From NCBI RefSeq assembly GCF_004153455.1, contig NZ_SDQE01000003.1, positions 186,001-250,000 on the forward strand: 64,000 nucleotides of DNA, in the 5' to 3' direction. The notes beneath the pieces were generated by a model. The model was not told the DNA's origin and made no database searches. It saw nothing but the letters and a program-made list of their open reading frames with translations. Source of the stretch: Allopusillimonas ginsengisoli (GTDB taxonomy: Bacteria; Pseudomonadota; Gammaproteobacteria; Burkholderiales; Burkholderiaceae_B). Made by a program: the position numbers and the translations under genes. Positions 48,101-56,970 of this stretch are shown here, piece by piece. Position 1 is the first letter of the stretch. Each line of letters starts with the position of its first letter.

Positions 48101-49162
48101 ATGAAATCACGCGTGTGCAGGCTGTATGGCCAACATGATGTTCGAATCGAAACCGATGAAGTCCCCGCACCCGGCGCCGGTGAAGCACTGCTGCGCATGG
48201 GCGCCGGCGGTATCTGCGGATCCGACCTGCATTACTATCACGACGGCGGCTTCGGACCCATACGTGTACGCGAGCCCATTATCCTGGGCCATGAAGTAGC
48301 GGGCACCATTGCCGCCATCGGTCCAGACGTCAGCGCTGTGCAGCCAGGCACCCGGGTGGCGCTGAACCCCAGCCGCCATTGCGGCCACTGCGAATATTGT
48401 CGGCAAGGCCTTTTCCGGCATTGCCTGGAGATGCGGTTTTCCGGTTCAGCGATGCGACTGCCGCACGAACAGGGTGGCTTTCGAGAATACATGCTGGTGC
48501 CCGCCAGCCAATGCGTACCTCTGCGTCCCACCACGTCGCTCGCGGCGGCGGCATGCGCCGAGCCGCTGGCGGTTGCACTGCATGCGCGTGCCCAGGCCAT
48601 TGCATCTGTCGGCCCGTTAGCAGGCAAGCGCGTGCTGGTTACCGGGGCGGGCCCGATCGGGTCTTTATGCGTGGCTGTGGCCCATGAGGCGGGCGCGGCC
48701 GAAATCGTCTCGACGGACCTGCAGGAGGCCACCCTCGCCGTCGCAACGCGCATGGGTGCGAGCCGTACTATCAACGTCGGCAAGCATCCTGACGAACTGG
48801 AAGCTTATTTTGCGGACAAAGGTAAATTCGACGTAGCGTTCGAGTGCTCTGCCTCACCAAGCGCGCTGCTCAGCGCCGCAATGAGTGTTCGTCCCTGCGG
48901 CGCCATCATCCAGGTTGGCGTGGCGGGCGAAGTGGCAGTGCCGCTCAACCTGATTGTCGGCAAGGAGATCTCGCTGCGCGGATCACATCGTTTTGACCAG
49001 GAGTATCAACAGGCTGTGCAGCTGATCGACGAAGGGCGGCTTGATGTCACCCCCATCATCACGGCAAGCTATCCACTGGAACAGGCCCTGGAAGCGATCA
49101 AGGCGGCCAGCGACCGTTCCCGTGCCGTCAAGGTACAACTGGAACTGAGCGCCGACTACTGA
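48101..49162 (+). CDS. Zinc-dependent hexonate 5-dehydrogenase (IdnD-like; L-gulonate or L-idonate)
   Basis: Medium-chain dehydrogenase, 353 residues. The catalytic zinc Cys39 is in [15 protein letters not shown] and the His in ILGHEVAG. The structural zinc lobe has four Cys in [16 protein letters not shown], and the NAD site is [11 protein letters not shown]. The pattern around the catalytic zinc is that of L-idonate 5-dehydrogenase. With uxuB and uxuA as partners, oxidation of L-gulonate at C5 to D-fructuronate would feed the pathway; L-idonate oxidation would give 5-ketogluconate, for which no gene is present. TAGGAG precedes the ATG. The stop overlaps that of ispF by 7 bp, tail to tail. 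Confidence 0.85.
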   Translation: MKSRVCRLYGQHDVRIETDEVPAPGAGEALLRMGAGGICGSDLHYYHDGGFGPIRVREPIILGHEVAGTIAAIGPDVSAVQPGTRVALNPSRHCGHCEYCRQGLFRHCLEMRFSGSAMRLPHEQGGFREYMLVPASQCVPLRPTTSLAAAACAEPLAVALHARAQAIASVGPLAGKRVLVTGAGPIGSLCVAVAHEAGAAEIVSTDLQEATLAVATRMGASRTINVGKHPDELEAYFADKGKFDVAFECSASPSALLSAAMSVRPCGAIIQVGVAGEVAVPLNLIVGKEISLRGSHRFDQEYQQAVQLIDEGRLDVTPIITASYPLEQALEAIKAASDRSRAVKVQLELSADY

Positions 49163-49650
49163 CCAGCCGCCAGCAACACCACGACCGTGGCCGCTATGCC
49201 CTCCTTGCGACCCAGGTAACCCAGGCTTTCGTTGGTCTTGGCCTTGATATTGATATCGCTGGGAGCCAAGCCAAGGTCAGCGGCAATATTGCTGACCATC
49301 CCTGGCGCATGCGGCCCGATCTTGGGCGCCTGGGCATGCACCGTAGCGTCGATATTGACGATTTTCCATCCCGCCTGCGAAACACGGCGCCAGGCCTCGC
49401 GCAACAGTACCCGGCTGTCCGCGCCTTTGTAGGCAGGGTCGGTATCGGGAAAGTGTCGCCCGATATCGCCCTGGCCAGCCGCCCCCAGAATGGCGTCGGT
49501 GACGGCATGCAGCAGCACATCGGCATCAGAATGGCCCTGCAGGCCATGGGTATGGGGAATGGTGACGCCGCCGATGATCAGCGGCCTGCCCTCGACCAAA
49601 GCATGAACATCGAACCCCTGGCCAACCCGGAACGGAAAACTCACAGCCAT
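49156..49650 (-). CDS. ispF: 2-C-methyl-D-erythritol 2,4-cyclodiphosphate synthase
   Basis: Isoprenoid (MEP) pathway enzyme forming the cyclic diphosphate. The 164-residue protein has the zinc site GFDVHAL (Asp and His), [22 protein letters not shown] and the C-terminal [19 protein letters not shown]. It overlaps ispD by 10 nt, the usual ispDF pairing. Length is normal. Confidence 0.98.
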   Translation of the reverse strand: MAVSFPFRVGQGFDVHALVEGRPLIIGGVTIPHTHGLQGHSDADVLLHAVTDAILGAAGQGDIGRHFPDTDPAYKGADSRVLLREAWRRVSQAGWKIVNIDATVHAQAPKIGPHAPGMVSNIAADLGLAPSDINIKAKTNESLGYLGRKEGIAATVVVLLAAGQ

Positions 49651-50369
49651 TTCTCCATTAAGTCAAAATCTTCTGGCCACGTTACCTTAAAGTTGCGTAC
49701 GGACCCAGGCACCAGGCACGGCATGTAGCCTGCCCGCTCAAGCGCCGACGCCTCATCGGTAATGTCGGCGCGCCCGGCACCGGCCGATTCCAGCGCCTGG
49801 AGCAAACGCCCCGCCGGAAACATCTGCGGCGTTTGGGCCAGCCACAAACCGTCGCGAGAAATCGACTGCCCAACCATCACAGAAGCGTTACCAGTGTCAG
49901 TGGGCGCCTGGCGCTTGACCGTATCGGCTACAGGCTGAGCCAGCAAACCACCCCTGCCCTGTGCTATGCAATGATCAATCAGCCGGCTCAGCGCAGATGC
50001 CGGTAGCCCTGGCCGGGCCGCATCATGCACCAATACCCAGTCGTCGGGGTCCAGCGCGGCATCACGCAGCGCTGCCATCACGGTGTCCGCGCGGGTCGTC
50101 CCGCCGCAGGCCCGCCACACGGTACGCGGCAGGCCGGACAATGCCTGCGCCGCCCACCTGTCACCCGACGCAACCGCGACTCGAACCTGAACGATACGAG
50201 CGTCTGCCAGCAAGGCCTGGACAGCGCGCCGCAGCATGGGCTCCCCTTTCAGCAGGCGATACTGTTTGGGCACGGCGCGGGCAGCCAGCGCCGTGCCATC
50301 GGGCCCGCTGGCGAGTGCCCGAGCGCCGATTCCTGCCGCAGGTACGATTGCAATGAGTTTTCCTGGCAT
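49641..50369 (-). CDS. ispD: 2-C-methyl-D-erythritol 4-phosphate cytidylyltransferase
   Basis: Transfers CMP to methylerythritol phosphate, third step of the MEP pathway. The 242-residue protein has the nucleotide-binding [10 protein letters not shown] and the [17 protein letters not shown] signature, [12 protein letters not shown] and the C-terminal [11 protein letters not shown]. The glycine loop carries an insertion (about 10 residues, [12 protein letters not shown]) before the PKQY motif. It diverges from mfd. Confidence 0.96.
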   Translation of the reverse strand: MPGKLIAIVPAAGIGARALASGPDGTALAARAVPKQYRLLKGEPMLRRAVQALLADARIVQVRVAVASGDRWAAQALSGLPRTVWRACGGTTRADTVMAALRDAALDPDDWVLVHDAARPGLPASALSRLIDHCIAQGRGGLLAQPVADTVKRQAPTDTGNASVMVGQSISRDGLWLAQTPQMFPAGRLLQALESAGAGRADITDEASALERAGYMPCLVPGSVRNFKVTWPEDFDLMEKWL

Positions 50370-50471
50370 ATGGCTGTGCGGTGTCCCCTCTGAATGCAGG
50401 CCGCCGCATGCGGAAACCTGCCTCGTGGAATATAGATCTATCGTTGACGCATTCTAGTCAGAAAGACATTT

Positions 50472-50477
50472 TATAAT
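50472..50477 (+). promoter_or_regulatory. TATAAT at the first mfd ATG
   Basis: A consensus -10 hexamer TATAAT overlaps the first in-frame ATG (50476) of mfd. A TTGACG lies at 50444-50449, but the 22-nt spacer is too long for a standard promoter. If this -10 is used, transcription would begin near 50484 and translation would have to start at the ATG at 50488, almost without a leader. Confidence 0.3.
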
Positions 50478-53400
50478 GCCAAGCTACATGGCAACCGAAA
50501 CCCACCCTCCCCTGTCTCTTCCTTCCACCCGCAAAACGCTTTCTGCGCTCAGGCCAGGCCAGCGGCTGCAACAGCTCCAGCCACCCGGCTCCGGCGATGC
50601 ATGGCTGCTGGCGGATCTCGCCCGCGCGTCGAGCAAGACGATTGTTGTCGTCTGCGCCGACCCGCTGGCGGCGCAACGCTTATCCGAAGAAATCGTGCTG
50701 TTCGCGCCAGACCTGCGCGTACGCCTGCTGCCCGACTGGGAGACCCTGCCTTACGACAGCTTTTCGCCGCACCAGGATCTGGTATCGGATCGCCTGCGCA
50801 CACTGCATGCCTTGATGCAGCATAGTGTAGATGTACTGATTGTGCCAGTCACCACGGCACTGTATCGCCTGGCGCCGCCCGAGTTCATGGCGGCCTATAC
50901 GTTCTCCTTCAAGCAGGGCGACGCGCTGGATGAAGAAGGACTGCGCCGCCAACTGACGCTGGCCAACTATTCGCATGTCACCCAGGTCACGTCTCCTGGC
51001 GAATTCTGCATACGGGGCGGGCTGATCGATCTCTTTCCGATGGGATCCATCCTGCCGTACCGACTGGACCTGTTCGACAACGAAATCGAATCCATCCGCA
51101 GCTTTGACATCGACACCCAGCGCAGCCTGTATCCGGTCAAAGAAGTGCAACTGCTTCCAGGGCGCGAGTTTCCCATGGACGAAGCGGCCCGCAACCAGTT
51201 CCGCGCCCGCTTTCGTGAAACATTCGAAGGCGACCCCTCCCGCGCGCTGCCTTACAAGGATATCGGCAACGGCATTGCCTTCGCAGGCATCGAGTATTAC
51301 CTGCCCTTGTTCTTCGATCACACCGCAACGCTGTTCGACTATCTGCCGGAACAGGCCATTACGGTCACGCTGGGCGACATCACACAGGCCATACAGCGCT
51401 TTGCGCAGGATACCCATAGCCGCTATCAGTTCCTGAAGGTTGATCGCGAACGGCCCATTCTGCCGCCCGAAACGCTTTTCCTTAACGAAGAGGCGCTCTT
51501 CAGCGGCTTCAAGCCGTTTGCCCGCCTGGCTCTTACGGCGGGGCAACCTCATCCTGATTTTCATGCCGCGCCCGATGTCGCCGTCGCACGCCGGGCCGAA
51601 GATCCTATTGCCAACCTGCGGCTCGCGCTGCAGGTAAAGCAAGACCGCATCGTGCTCTGCGCGGATAGCGCGGGCCGGCGCGAAACTCTGCTACAGATGC
51701 TGGCAGAGTTCAACCTGATACCTGACACCAGCATCGACACTCTGCAGGACTTTCTTGCTTCAGAAAGCCATTTTGCATTGGTGGTGGCCCCGCTCACCAC
51801 AGGGTTCGGGCTGGTCGAACAGACCCTCACCCTGCTCACCGAAAACGATCTTTATCCCGCGCAGGCGCGAACGCCTCGCCGCGGCAAGCGAACACAAGAG
51901 CGCAGCAGCGATGTCGAAGCCATGGTGCGCGACCTCTCCGAGCTGCGCGAAGGCGATCCCGTGGTGCATGCGCAGCACGGGATCGGCCGGTACCAGGGTC
52001 TGATCGAAATGGATCTGGGCGAAGGCCAGATGGAATTTCTTCATCTCGAATACGCCACCGGCAGCACGCTTTACGTACCGGTAGCGCAGTTACACGTCAT
52101 TGCACGCTACAGCGGCTCGGATCCAGAGCACGCACCGCTGCATCAGCTGGGATCGGGGCAATGGGATCGCGCGCGCCGCAAGGCGGCCAAACAAGTACGC
52201 GATGCCGCCGCCGAGTTGCTGGCGCTCTATGCGCAGCGCGCCGCGCGCGAAGGATTCCGCTTCAATCTGTCGCCAGCAGACTATCAGGCCTTTGCCGAGG
52301 GTTTTGGCTTTGAGGAAACGCCTGACCAGAGCGCCGCCATCGAAGCCGTGCTGGGCGACATGACCTCCGGCCGCCCGATGGACAGGCTGGTTTGCGGCGA
52401 TGTCGGCTTTGGCAAGACAGAAGTAGCCCTGCGCGCCGCCTTCCTGGCTGTCATGAATGGCAAGCAGGTGGCCTTGCTGTGCCCCACCACACTGCTTGCA
52501 GAGCAGCATGCGCAGACATTTGCCGATCGCTTTGCAGACTGGCCGGTAAGAATCGCCGAAATGTCTCGCTTTCGCTCCGGCAAAGAGGTCAGTGCAACCA
52601 TAGACGGCCTGAACACAGGCAAGGTCGATATTGTCATTGGCACGCACAAGATATTGTCCAAGGACGTGCGGTTCAAACAGTTGGGACTGGTCATTATCGA
52701 CGAAGAGCACCGCTTTGGCGTGCGCCAGAAAGAGGCGCTCAAGGCACTGCGCGCAGAGGTCGATGTGCTCACGCTCACGGCAACGCCCATTCCGCGCACC
52801 CTGGGCATGTCGCTCGAAGGCATAAGGGATTTCTCCGTGATCGCCACCGCGCCACAAAAGCGACTGGCCATCAAGACGTTTGTGCGGCGGGAAGACGGCA
52901 GCACGATACGCGAAGCCATATTGCGCGAGCTTAAGCGTGGCGGGCAGGTTTACTTTCTGCACAACGAGGTCGACACCATACAGAACCGCCGGGCCAGGCT
53001 GGAAGAGCTTGTGCCGGAGGCGCGTGTCGCCGTCGCGCATGGCCAGATGCACGAGCGCGAGCTCGAAGACGTCATGAAAGGCTTTTACCAGCAGCGCTAC
53101 AACGTGCTGCTGTGCACAACCATTATCGAAACCGGCATCGACGTTCCCACCGCCAATACCATCGTCATACACCGGGCTGATCGTCTGGGCCTGGCACAGC
53201 TGCACCAACTGCGTGGCCGTGTGGGCCGCTCCCATCACCAGGCGTATGCTTATCTGCTCACGCCTGGCGAAGACGCGATGACCTCCAATGCCAAAAAACG
53301 CCTGGAGGCCATTCAGGCCATGGAAGAACTGGGTGCGGGATTCTTTCTGGCCATGCATGATCTGGAAATACGCGGAACTGGCGAAGTACTGGGCGAATCC

Positions 53401-53946
53401 CAGTCCGGCAACATCCACGAAATCGGCTTCTCGATGTATTCGGACATGCTCAACGCAGCCGTCCGAGCGCTCAAATCGGGCGAGGAACCGGATCTCGACT
53501 CGCCCTTCGAAGCACTGTGTGAAGTCAATCTGCACGCCTCCGCGCTATTGCCGGCGGCCTACTGTCCCGATGTGCACGCCCGCCTGGGGATGTACAAAAA
53601 GCTGTCCCATGCGCGCAACGAGGACGATCTCATTCTGATACAAGAAGAACTCATCGACCGATATGGCAAGCTGCCCGAAGCGGCACAGACCCTGCTGGCG
53701 ACGCATCGCCTGCGTATCATTGCCGAGCCTCTCGGTGTGGTCAAGATCGATGCGAGTGAATCCCAGGCGACCATCGGCTTCAGCAGCAAGCCCAATGTCG
53801 ATCCCTTGCGTATTATTGAGCTAGTGCAGAAGCGTCGCGACGTAAAGCTCGCCGGCCAAGACAAGCTCAGGCTCGACATCAAGCAGGGACAGCAGGTGGC
53901 TGCGCGCATAGACGCCGTGCGGAGTGTGTTGCGCGCGCTGGCTTGA
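50476..53946 (+). CDS. mfd: Transcription-repair coupling factor Mfd
   Basis: Removes RNA polymerase stalled at DNA damage and recruits UvrA. The 1156-residue protein has the UvrB-like damage module (~20-350), the RNA polymerase-interacting domain (~485-560: EGDPVVHAQHGIGRYQG), the translocase with Walker A GDVGFGKTEVA, DEEH (IIDEEHRFGVRQ), TATPIPRTL and motif VI LRGRVGRSHHQAYAY, and the C-terminal TRCF domain. The ATG at 50488 (MATETHPP) is an alternative start. A GC-rich hairpin follows between it and the convergent serB. Confidence 0.98.
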   Translation: MPSYMATETHPPLSLPSTRKTLSALRPGQRLQQLQPPGSGDAWLLADLARASSKTIVVVCADPLAAQRLSEEIVLFAPDLRVRLLPDWETLPYDSFSPHQDLVSDRLRTLHALMQHSVDVLIVPVTTALYRLAPPEFMAAYTFSFKQGDALDEEGLRRQLTLANYSHVTQVTSPGEFCIRGGLIDLFPMGSILPYRLDLFDNEIESIRSFDIDTQRSLYPVKEVQLLPGREFPMDEAARNQFRARFRETFEGDPSRALPYKDIGNGIAFAGIEYYLPLFFDHTATLFDYLPEQAITVTLGDITQAIQRFAQDTHSRYQFLKVDRERPILPPETLFLNEEALFSGFKPFARLALTAGQPHPDFHAAPDVAVARRAEDPIANLRLALQVKQDRIVLCADSAGRRETLLQMLAEFNLIPDTSIDTLQDFLASESHFALVVAPLTTGFGLVEQTLTLLTENDLYPAQARTPRRGKRTQERSSDVEAMVRDLSELREGDPVVHAQHGIGRYQGLIEMDLGEGQMEFLHLEYATGSTLYVPVAQLHVIARYSGSDPEHAPLHQLGSGQWDRARRKAAKQVRDAAAELLALYAQRAAREGFRFNLSPADYQAFAEGFGFEETPDQSAAIEAVLGDMTSGRPMDRLVCGDVGFGKTEVALRAAFLAVMNGKQVALLCPTTLLAEQHAQTFADRFADWPVRIAEMSRFRSGKEVSATIDGLNTGKVDIVIGTHKILSKDVRFKQLGLVIIDEEHRFGVRQKEALKALRAEVDVLTLTATPIPRTLGMSLEGIRDFSVIATAPQKRLAIKTFVRREDGSTIREAILRELKRGGQVYFLHNEVDTIQNRRARLEELVPEARVAVAHGQMHERELEDVMKGFYQQRYNVLLCTTIIETGIDVPTANTIVIHRADRLGLAQLHQLRGRVGRSHHQAYAYLLTPGEDAMTSNAKKRLEAIQAMEELGAGFFLAMHDLEIRGTGEVLGESQSGNIHEIGFSMYSDMLNAAVRALKSGEEPDLDSPFEALCEVNLHASALLPAAYCPDVHARLGMYKKLSHARNEDDLILIQEELIDRYGKLPEAAQTLLATHRLRIIAEPLGVVKIDASESQATIGFSSKPNVDPLRIIELVQKRRDVKLAGQDKLRLDIKQGQQVAARIDAVRSVLRALA

Positions 53947-53968
53947 GTGCTGGTGAAAATCTGCGGCG

Positions 53969-54006
53969 CGACGCACGCCAGCGCGGGCCTTCGCGCTGGC
54001 GCGTCG
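53969..54006. terminator. GC-rich hairpin between mfd and serB
   Basis: GCCAGCGCG (53977-53985) pairs with CGCGCTGGC (53992-54000), extended outward by further pairs with a 2-nt bulge (CGACGC with GCGTCG). There is no U-run on either strand, so termination would be inefficient or factor-assisted; position between converging genes favours that role. Confidence 0.5.
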
Positions 54007-54010
54007 GGCG

Positions 54011-54862
54011 TCAGCGGCTCAGGCGAAACCAGTTCAGAATGGCGTCCAGCGGGCTGAAATTCAGCGCGTATCGCGCTTGCTGCCGCACAATGGGTTTAGC
54101 CCGGTAGGCAACCGAGTAAAGTGATTCCGCCATCATCTTCAGGTCGTTGGCCCCATCGCCGACCGTAATGATTTGCGCGGCCGTCGCGCCCACGTCTGCC
54201 GCCAGTTGACGCAGATGCAGCGCTTTCGCCGGCGCATCAACGATATCGCCCAAAACACGGCCTGTCAGCACGCCATTGCGTACCTCCAGAACATTGGCAT
54301 GGCAGACATCCAAGCCCAAACGTTGCTGCAGCCGCCCGGTAAAAAAGGTAAATCCCCCCGACACCAGCAAAGTCTTGAGGCCATGCGCTTTTGCGGCGTC
54401 GATCAAGGCCTGGGCGCCCGCATTCAACTGCAGCCGTTCCGTGTAGACCTGCTCCAGCGCCTGTTCTGGCACGCCCTCAAGCAATGCCACGCGACGCGTC
54501 AGGCTTTCCTTGAAATCGGCGATTTCACCGCGCATCGCGGCTTCGGTGATGGCGGACACCTCGGCCTTGCGGCCCACGGCAGCAGCAATTTCGTCTATGC
54601 ACTCGATATTGACCAGCGTGGAATCCATATCCATGGCCAGAATGCGACAATCGCGCAACAGTGCAATCTGATCGAAAAAGGCGTAGTCCATGCCTGATTC
54701 AAAGCAATACTGCCCCACTGCTGCGAGATCGCTGCCATCGGCATCGAGCAGCCGCACTGCGGTCGGGTTCAACGTCTGAATACCGCTCGCATTCGTGAGC
54801 GCGGCAACTTTTTCAATATGAGAGGCATCCAGGTAAGGCGCCTGAAGAATAAGGTGACTCAT
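54011..54862 (-). CDS. serB: Phosphoserine phosphatase
   Basis: Last step of serine synthesis. The 283-residue HAD-family enzyme has the nucleophile motif AMDMDSTLVNIECID, the Ser motif LLVSGGFTFFTGRL and the metal motif TVGDGANDLKMM. An N-terminal ~75-residue region precedes the HAD core, shorter than the ACT-like region of E. coli SerB. Its ATG overlaps the stop of the upstream DUF2818 gene by 4 nt, so it is attached to the end of the nuo transcription unit or uses a promoter inside it. Confidence 0.97.
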   Translation of the reverse strand: MSHLILQAPYLDASHIEKVAALTNASGIQTLNPTAVRLLDADGSDLAAVGQYCFESGMDYAFFDQIALLRDCRILAMDMDSTLVNIECIDEIAAAVGRKAEVSAITEAAMRGEIADFKESLTRRVALLEGVPEQALEQVYTERLQLNAGAQALIDAAKAHGLKTLLVSGGFTFFTGRLQQRLGLDVCHANVLEVRNGVLTGRVLGDIVDAPAKALHLRQLAADVGATAAQIITVGDGANDLKMMAESLYSVAYRAKPIVRQQARYALNFSPLDAILNWFRLSR

Positions 54863-55416
54863 GAGGCGGTACTGGCGCCGCGGCCTTGCTTGCGGCGGCG
54901 CAAGAGATAACGAAAAACGAAACCAGGATAACCCAGCACCAAAAAGAGGCTGAGCGTGATGGCGTAGAACTCCCAGGTCTGCGCAAAGGGATTGCCAATG
55001 CTGGCTTCGAACGCAAACCCCATTGTGCCGACAAGCAGGTAAAACACAAAAAGCTCAATCATGCGGTCGATGAATGTTTTTTCGATGGCACGGCCGCGGC
55101 TGCGCCACCCTGGATAGGCCAGCAGCAGCATCGGCAACACAATCGCGCCCAGCAAGCGTCCGACAAACAGCAACAGCGAAGCCGGATCCGAGGCCAGCAG
55201 GATCGCATCGGAAATCAGGCTGTAGCCGACCCAACCCGCCGCCAACAGCACTGCGAAGTAGAGCAGGCTCAGCAAGCCGCGCGACCATGAAGCAAGCTCG
55301 GCTTCGCCCTTCTGCGCCCAGGGCAGCACAAGAAAAGGACGTTGCATTACGAAGGGAAGATTGGCCGTGATCAGCGCAAAGCCGATCACCACCCATACAG
55401 CAAAAGACTGATTCAT
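54859..55416 (-). CDS. DUF2818-family membrane protein
   Basis: 185-residue membrane protein with no known activity. The N-terminal segment (VWVVIGFALITANLPFV) and the C-terminal part (ELFVFYLLVGTMGFAFEASIG, QTWEFYAITLSLFLVLGYPGFVFRYL) match DUF2818, a betaproteobacterial family found after nuoN. Here the two parts are separated by about 80 extra residues with two more hydrophobic segments (LLSLLYFAVLLAAGW; LLLFVGRLLGAIVLPMLLLAY), whereas the family is usually ~100 residues. It sits 60 nt after nuoN and overlaps serB. A hairpin (TGCCGGC/GCCGGCA, 55432-55453) lies in the nuoN gap. Confidence 0.8.
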   Translation of the reverse strand: MNQSFAVWVVIGFALITANLPFVMQRPFLVLPWAQKGEAELASWSRGLLSLLYFAVLLAAGWVGYSLISDAILLASDPASLLLFVGRLLGAIVLPMLLLAYPGWRSRGRAIEKTFIDRMIELFVFYLLVGTMGFAFEASIGNPFAQTWEFYAITLSLFLVLGYPGFVFRYLLRRRKQGRGASTAS

Positions 55417-55476
55417 GCCTGTCCTGTGTTTTGCCGGCGTAGAGCCGCCGGCACCGTATAGTGCGCGCTATCCGAT

Positions 55477-56958
55477 TTACTGGAAGCGCAATGAACTTTC
55501 GATGACACTGACACACAAGGCCATCAGGCCGCCAGGCAGCACGCCCAGGAGGATGATCAGCAAGCTGTTGACCGACATCACGCCGCTGGTGACGATGCCA
55601 TGCGAGAGCGGAGGCTGCTCGCCTTCAGGCTCATCAAAATAGGCAGCCTTGACCACGCGCAGATAATAGAACGCGCCGACCAAAGAAAACAATACAGCCA
55701 CGACAGCCATCGTCACATGACCAGTTCCGACCAGGGCCTGCAGCACGGCAAGCTTGGCGTAGAACCCGGCCAGCGGTGGAATCCCGGCCAGCGAAAACAT
55801 GGCCAGCATCAACATGCCTGCCAACAAGGGATTGCGGCGGTTCAGGCCTTTCAGGTCGGAGATCTGATCGCACTCGAAGCCGCGACGGCTCAGCAACAGA
55901 ATCAAGCCGAAGGTGACCAGCGTTGTCAGCACATAGATAATGACGTAGAACAGGGACGCGCCGTACGCCATGGCTTCTGTGCCCGTCTCGCTGACCCCGG
56001 ACAACAAGCCCAGAAAAACAAAGCCCATCTGGCCTATCGTCGAATAGGCCAGCATGCGCTTGAAGTTTGTCTGCACAATGGCCGTGAGGTTGCCGATCGC
56101 CAGCGACAATACTGCCAGAATCATCAGCATGGGTTGCCAATCCAGCGCAATACCATGCAGCCCCTCGATCAGCAGACGCAGCGTAATGGCAAAAGAGGCC
56201 AGCTTGGGCGCTGCCGCCACAATGAGCGTCACCGACGTGGGCGCGCCCTGATAGACATCTGGCGTCCACATATGGAAGGGCGCGGCGGCCAGCTTGAAGG
56301 CCAGGCCAGCGACAATGAACACCACGCCAAACACCAGGGGCAGGCGTTCCGCATTGCCACTGCCGATAACCTGGGCAATCAGGCGCAGATTCAGTTGGCC
56401 AGTGGCGCCATAGATCATGGACATGCCATACAGCAGCACGCCTGACGCCAGCGCGCCAAGCACAAAATACTTCATGGCCGCTTCGGTTGCCTGGACATCG
56501 TCGCGACGCAAGGCCACCAGCGCATACAGGGCGAAGGACATGAGCTCGACACCCAGGTACACCGTCAGCATGCTGCCCGCGGAAATCATGACAAACTGGC
56601 CCAGCAGGGTCAGCAGCGTCAGCGAGTAGAACTCGCCGCCATTACTCACCATGCCGCGCGCCTCGACATACTCGCGCCCGTAGATAAGGGTGGCGGCCAC
56701 GGTGATGCAGGACAGTAGTTTCAGGAAGTGCGACAGCGAATCGGCCACATAGAGACCGCCGAATGAATTGCCCTGTACCCCCGTATTCCACTGCCAGAGC
56801 GAAACCAAAGCCAGCGCAAGCACTGCCAGAATACTGAACACAAACGTTGCGCGGCGCGACTCGGACTTGCTGAACGCATCGAGCAACAGGGCCGCGCAAG
56901 CGAGGATCAACAGCAGAATCTCGGGCGTGGCCAGGGCGAAATGATATTGGTTTTGCAT
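55477..56958 (-). CDS. nuoN: NADH-quinone oxidoreductase subunit N
   Basis: Antiporter-like proton-pumping subunit of respiratory complex I, 493 residues, about 14 membrane helices. The conserved Glu of TM5 is in [17 protein letters not shown], and the channel Lys residues lie in [22 protein letters not shown] and [16 protein letters not shown]. Last of the nuo genes, 12 nt after nuoM. Start [13 protein letters not shown]. Confidence 0.97.
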   Translation of the reverse strand: MQNQYHFALATPEILLLILACAALLLDAFSKSESRRATFVFSILAVLALALVSLWQWNTGVQGNSFGGLYVADSLSHFLKLLSCITVAATLIYGREYVEARGMVSNGGEFYSLTLLTLLGQFVMISAGSMLTVYLGVELMSFALYALVALRRDDVQATEAAMKYFVLGALASGVLLYGMSMIYGATGQLNLRLIAQVIGSGNAERLPLVFGVVFIVAGLAFKLAAAPFHMWTPDVYQGAPTSVTLIVAAAPKLASFAITLRLLIEGLHGIALDWQPMLMILAVLSLAIGNLTAIVQTNFKRMLAYSTIGQMGFVFLGLLSGVSETGTEAMAYGASLFYVIIYVLTTLVTFGLILLLSRRGFECDQISDLKGLNRRNPLLAGMLMLAMFSLAGIPPLAGFYAKLAVLQALVGTGHVTMAVVAVLFSLVGAFYYLRVVKAAYFDEPEGEQPPLSHGIVTSGVMSVNSLLIILLGVLPGGLMALCVSVIESSLRFQ

Positions 56959-56970
56959 GATAGTTCAGGT

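Noticed and set aside
49156-49162. 7-bp tail-to-tail overlap of the dehydrogenase and ispF
   Set aside because: Short convergent overlaps are ordinary in compact genomes and suggest no regulation by themselves.
52090-53535. 481-codon frame antisense to mfd
   Set aside because: It lies wholly under the helicase domain of mfd, whose motifs are unambiguous; it is a codon-bias shadow.
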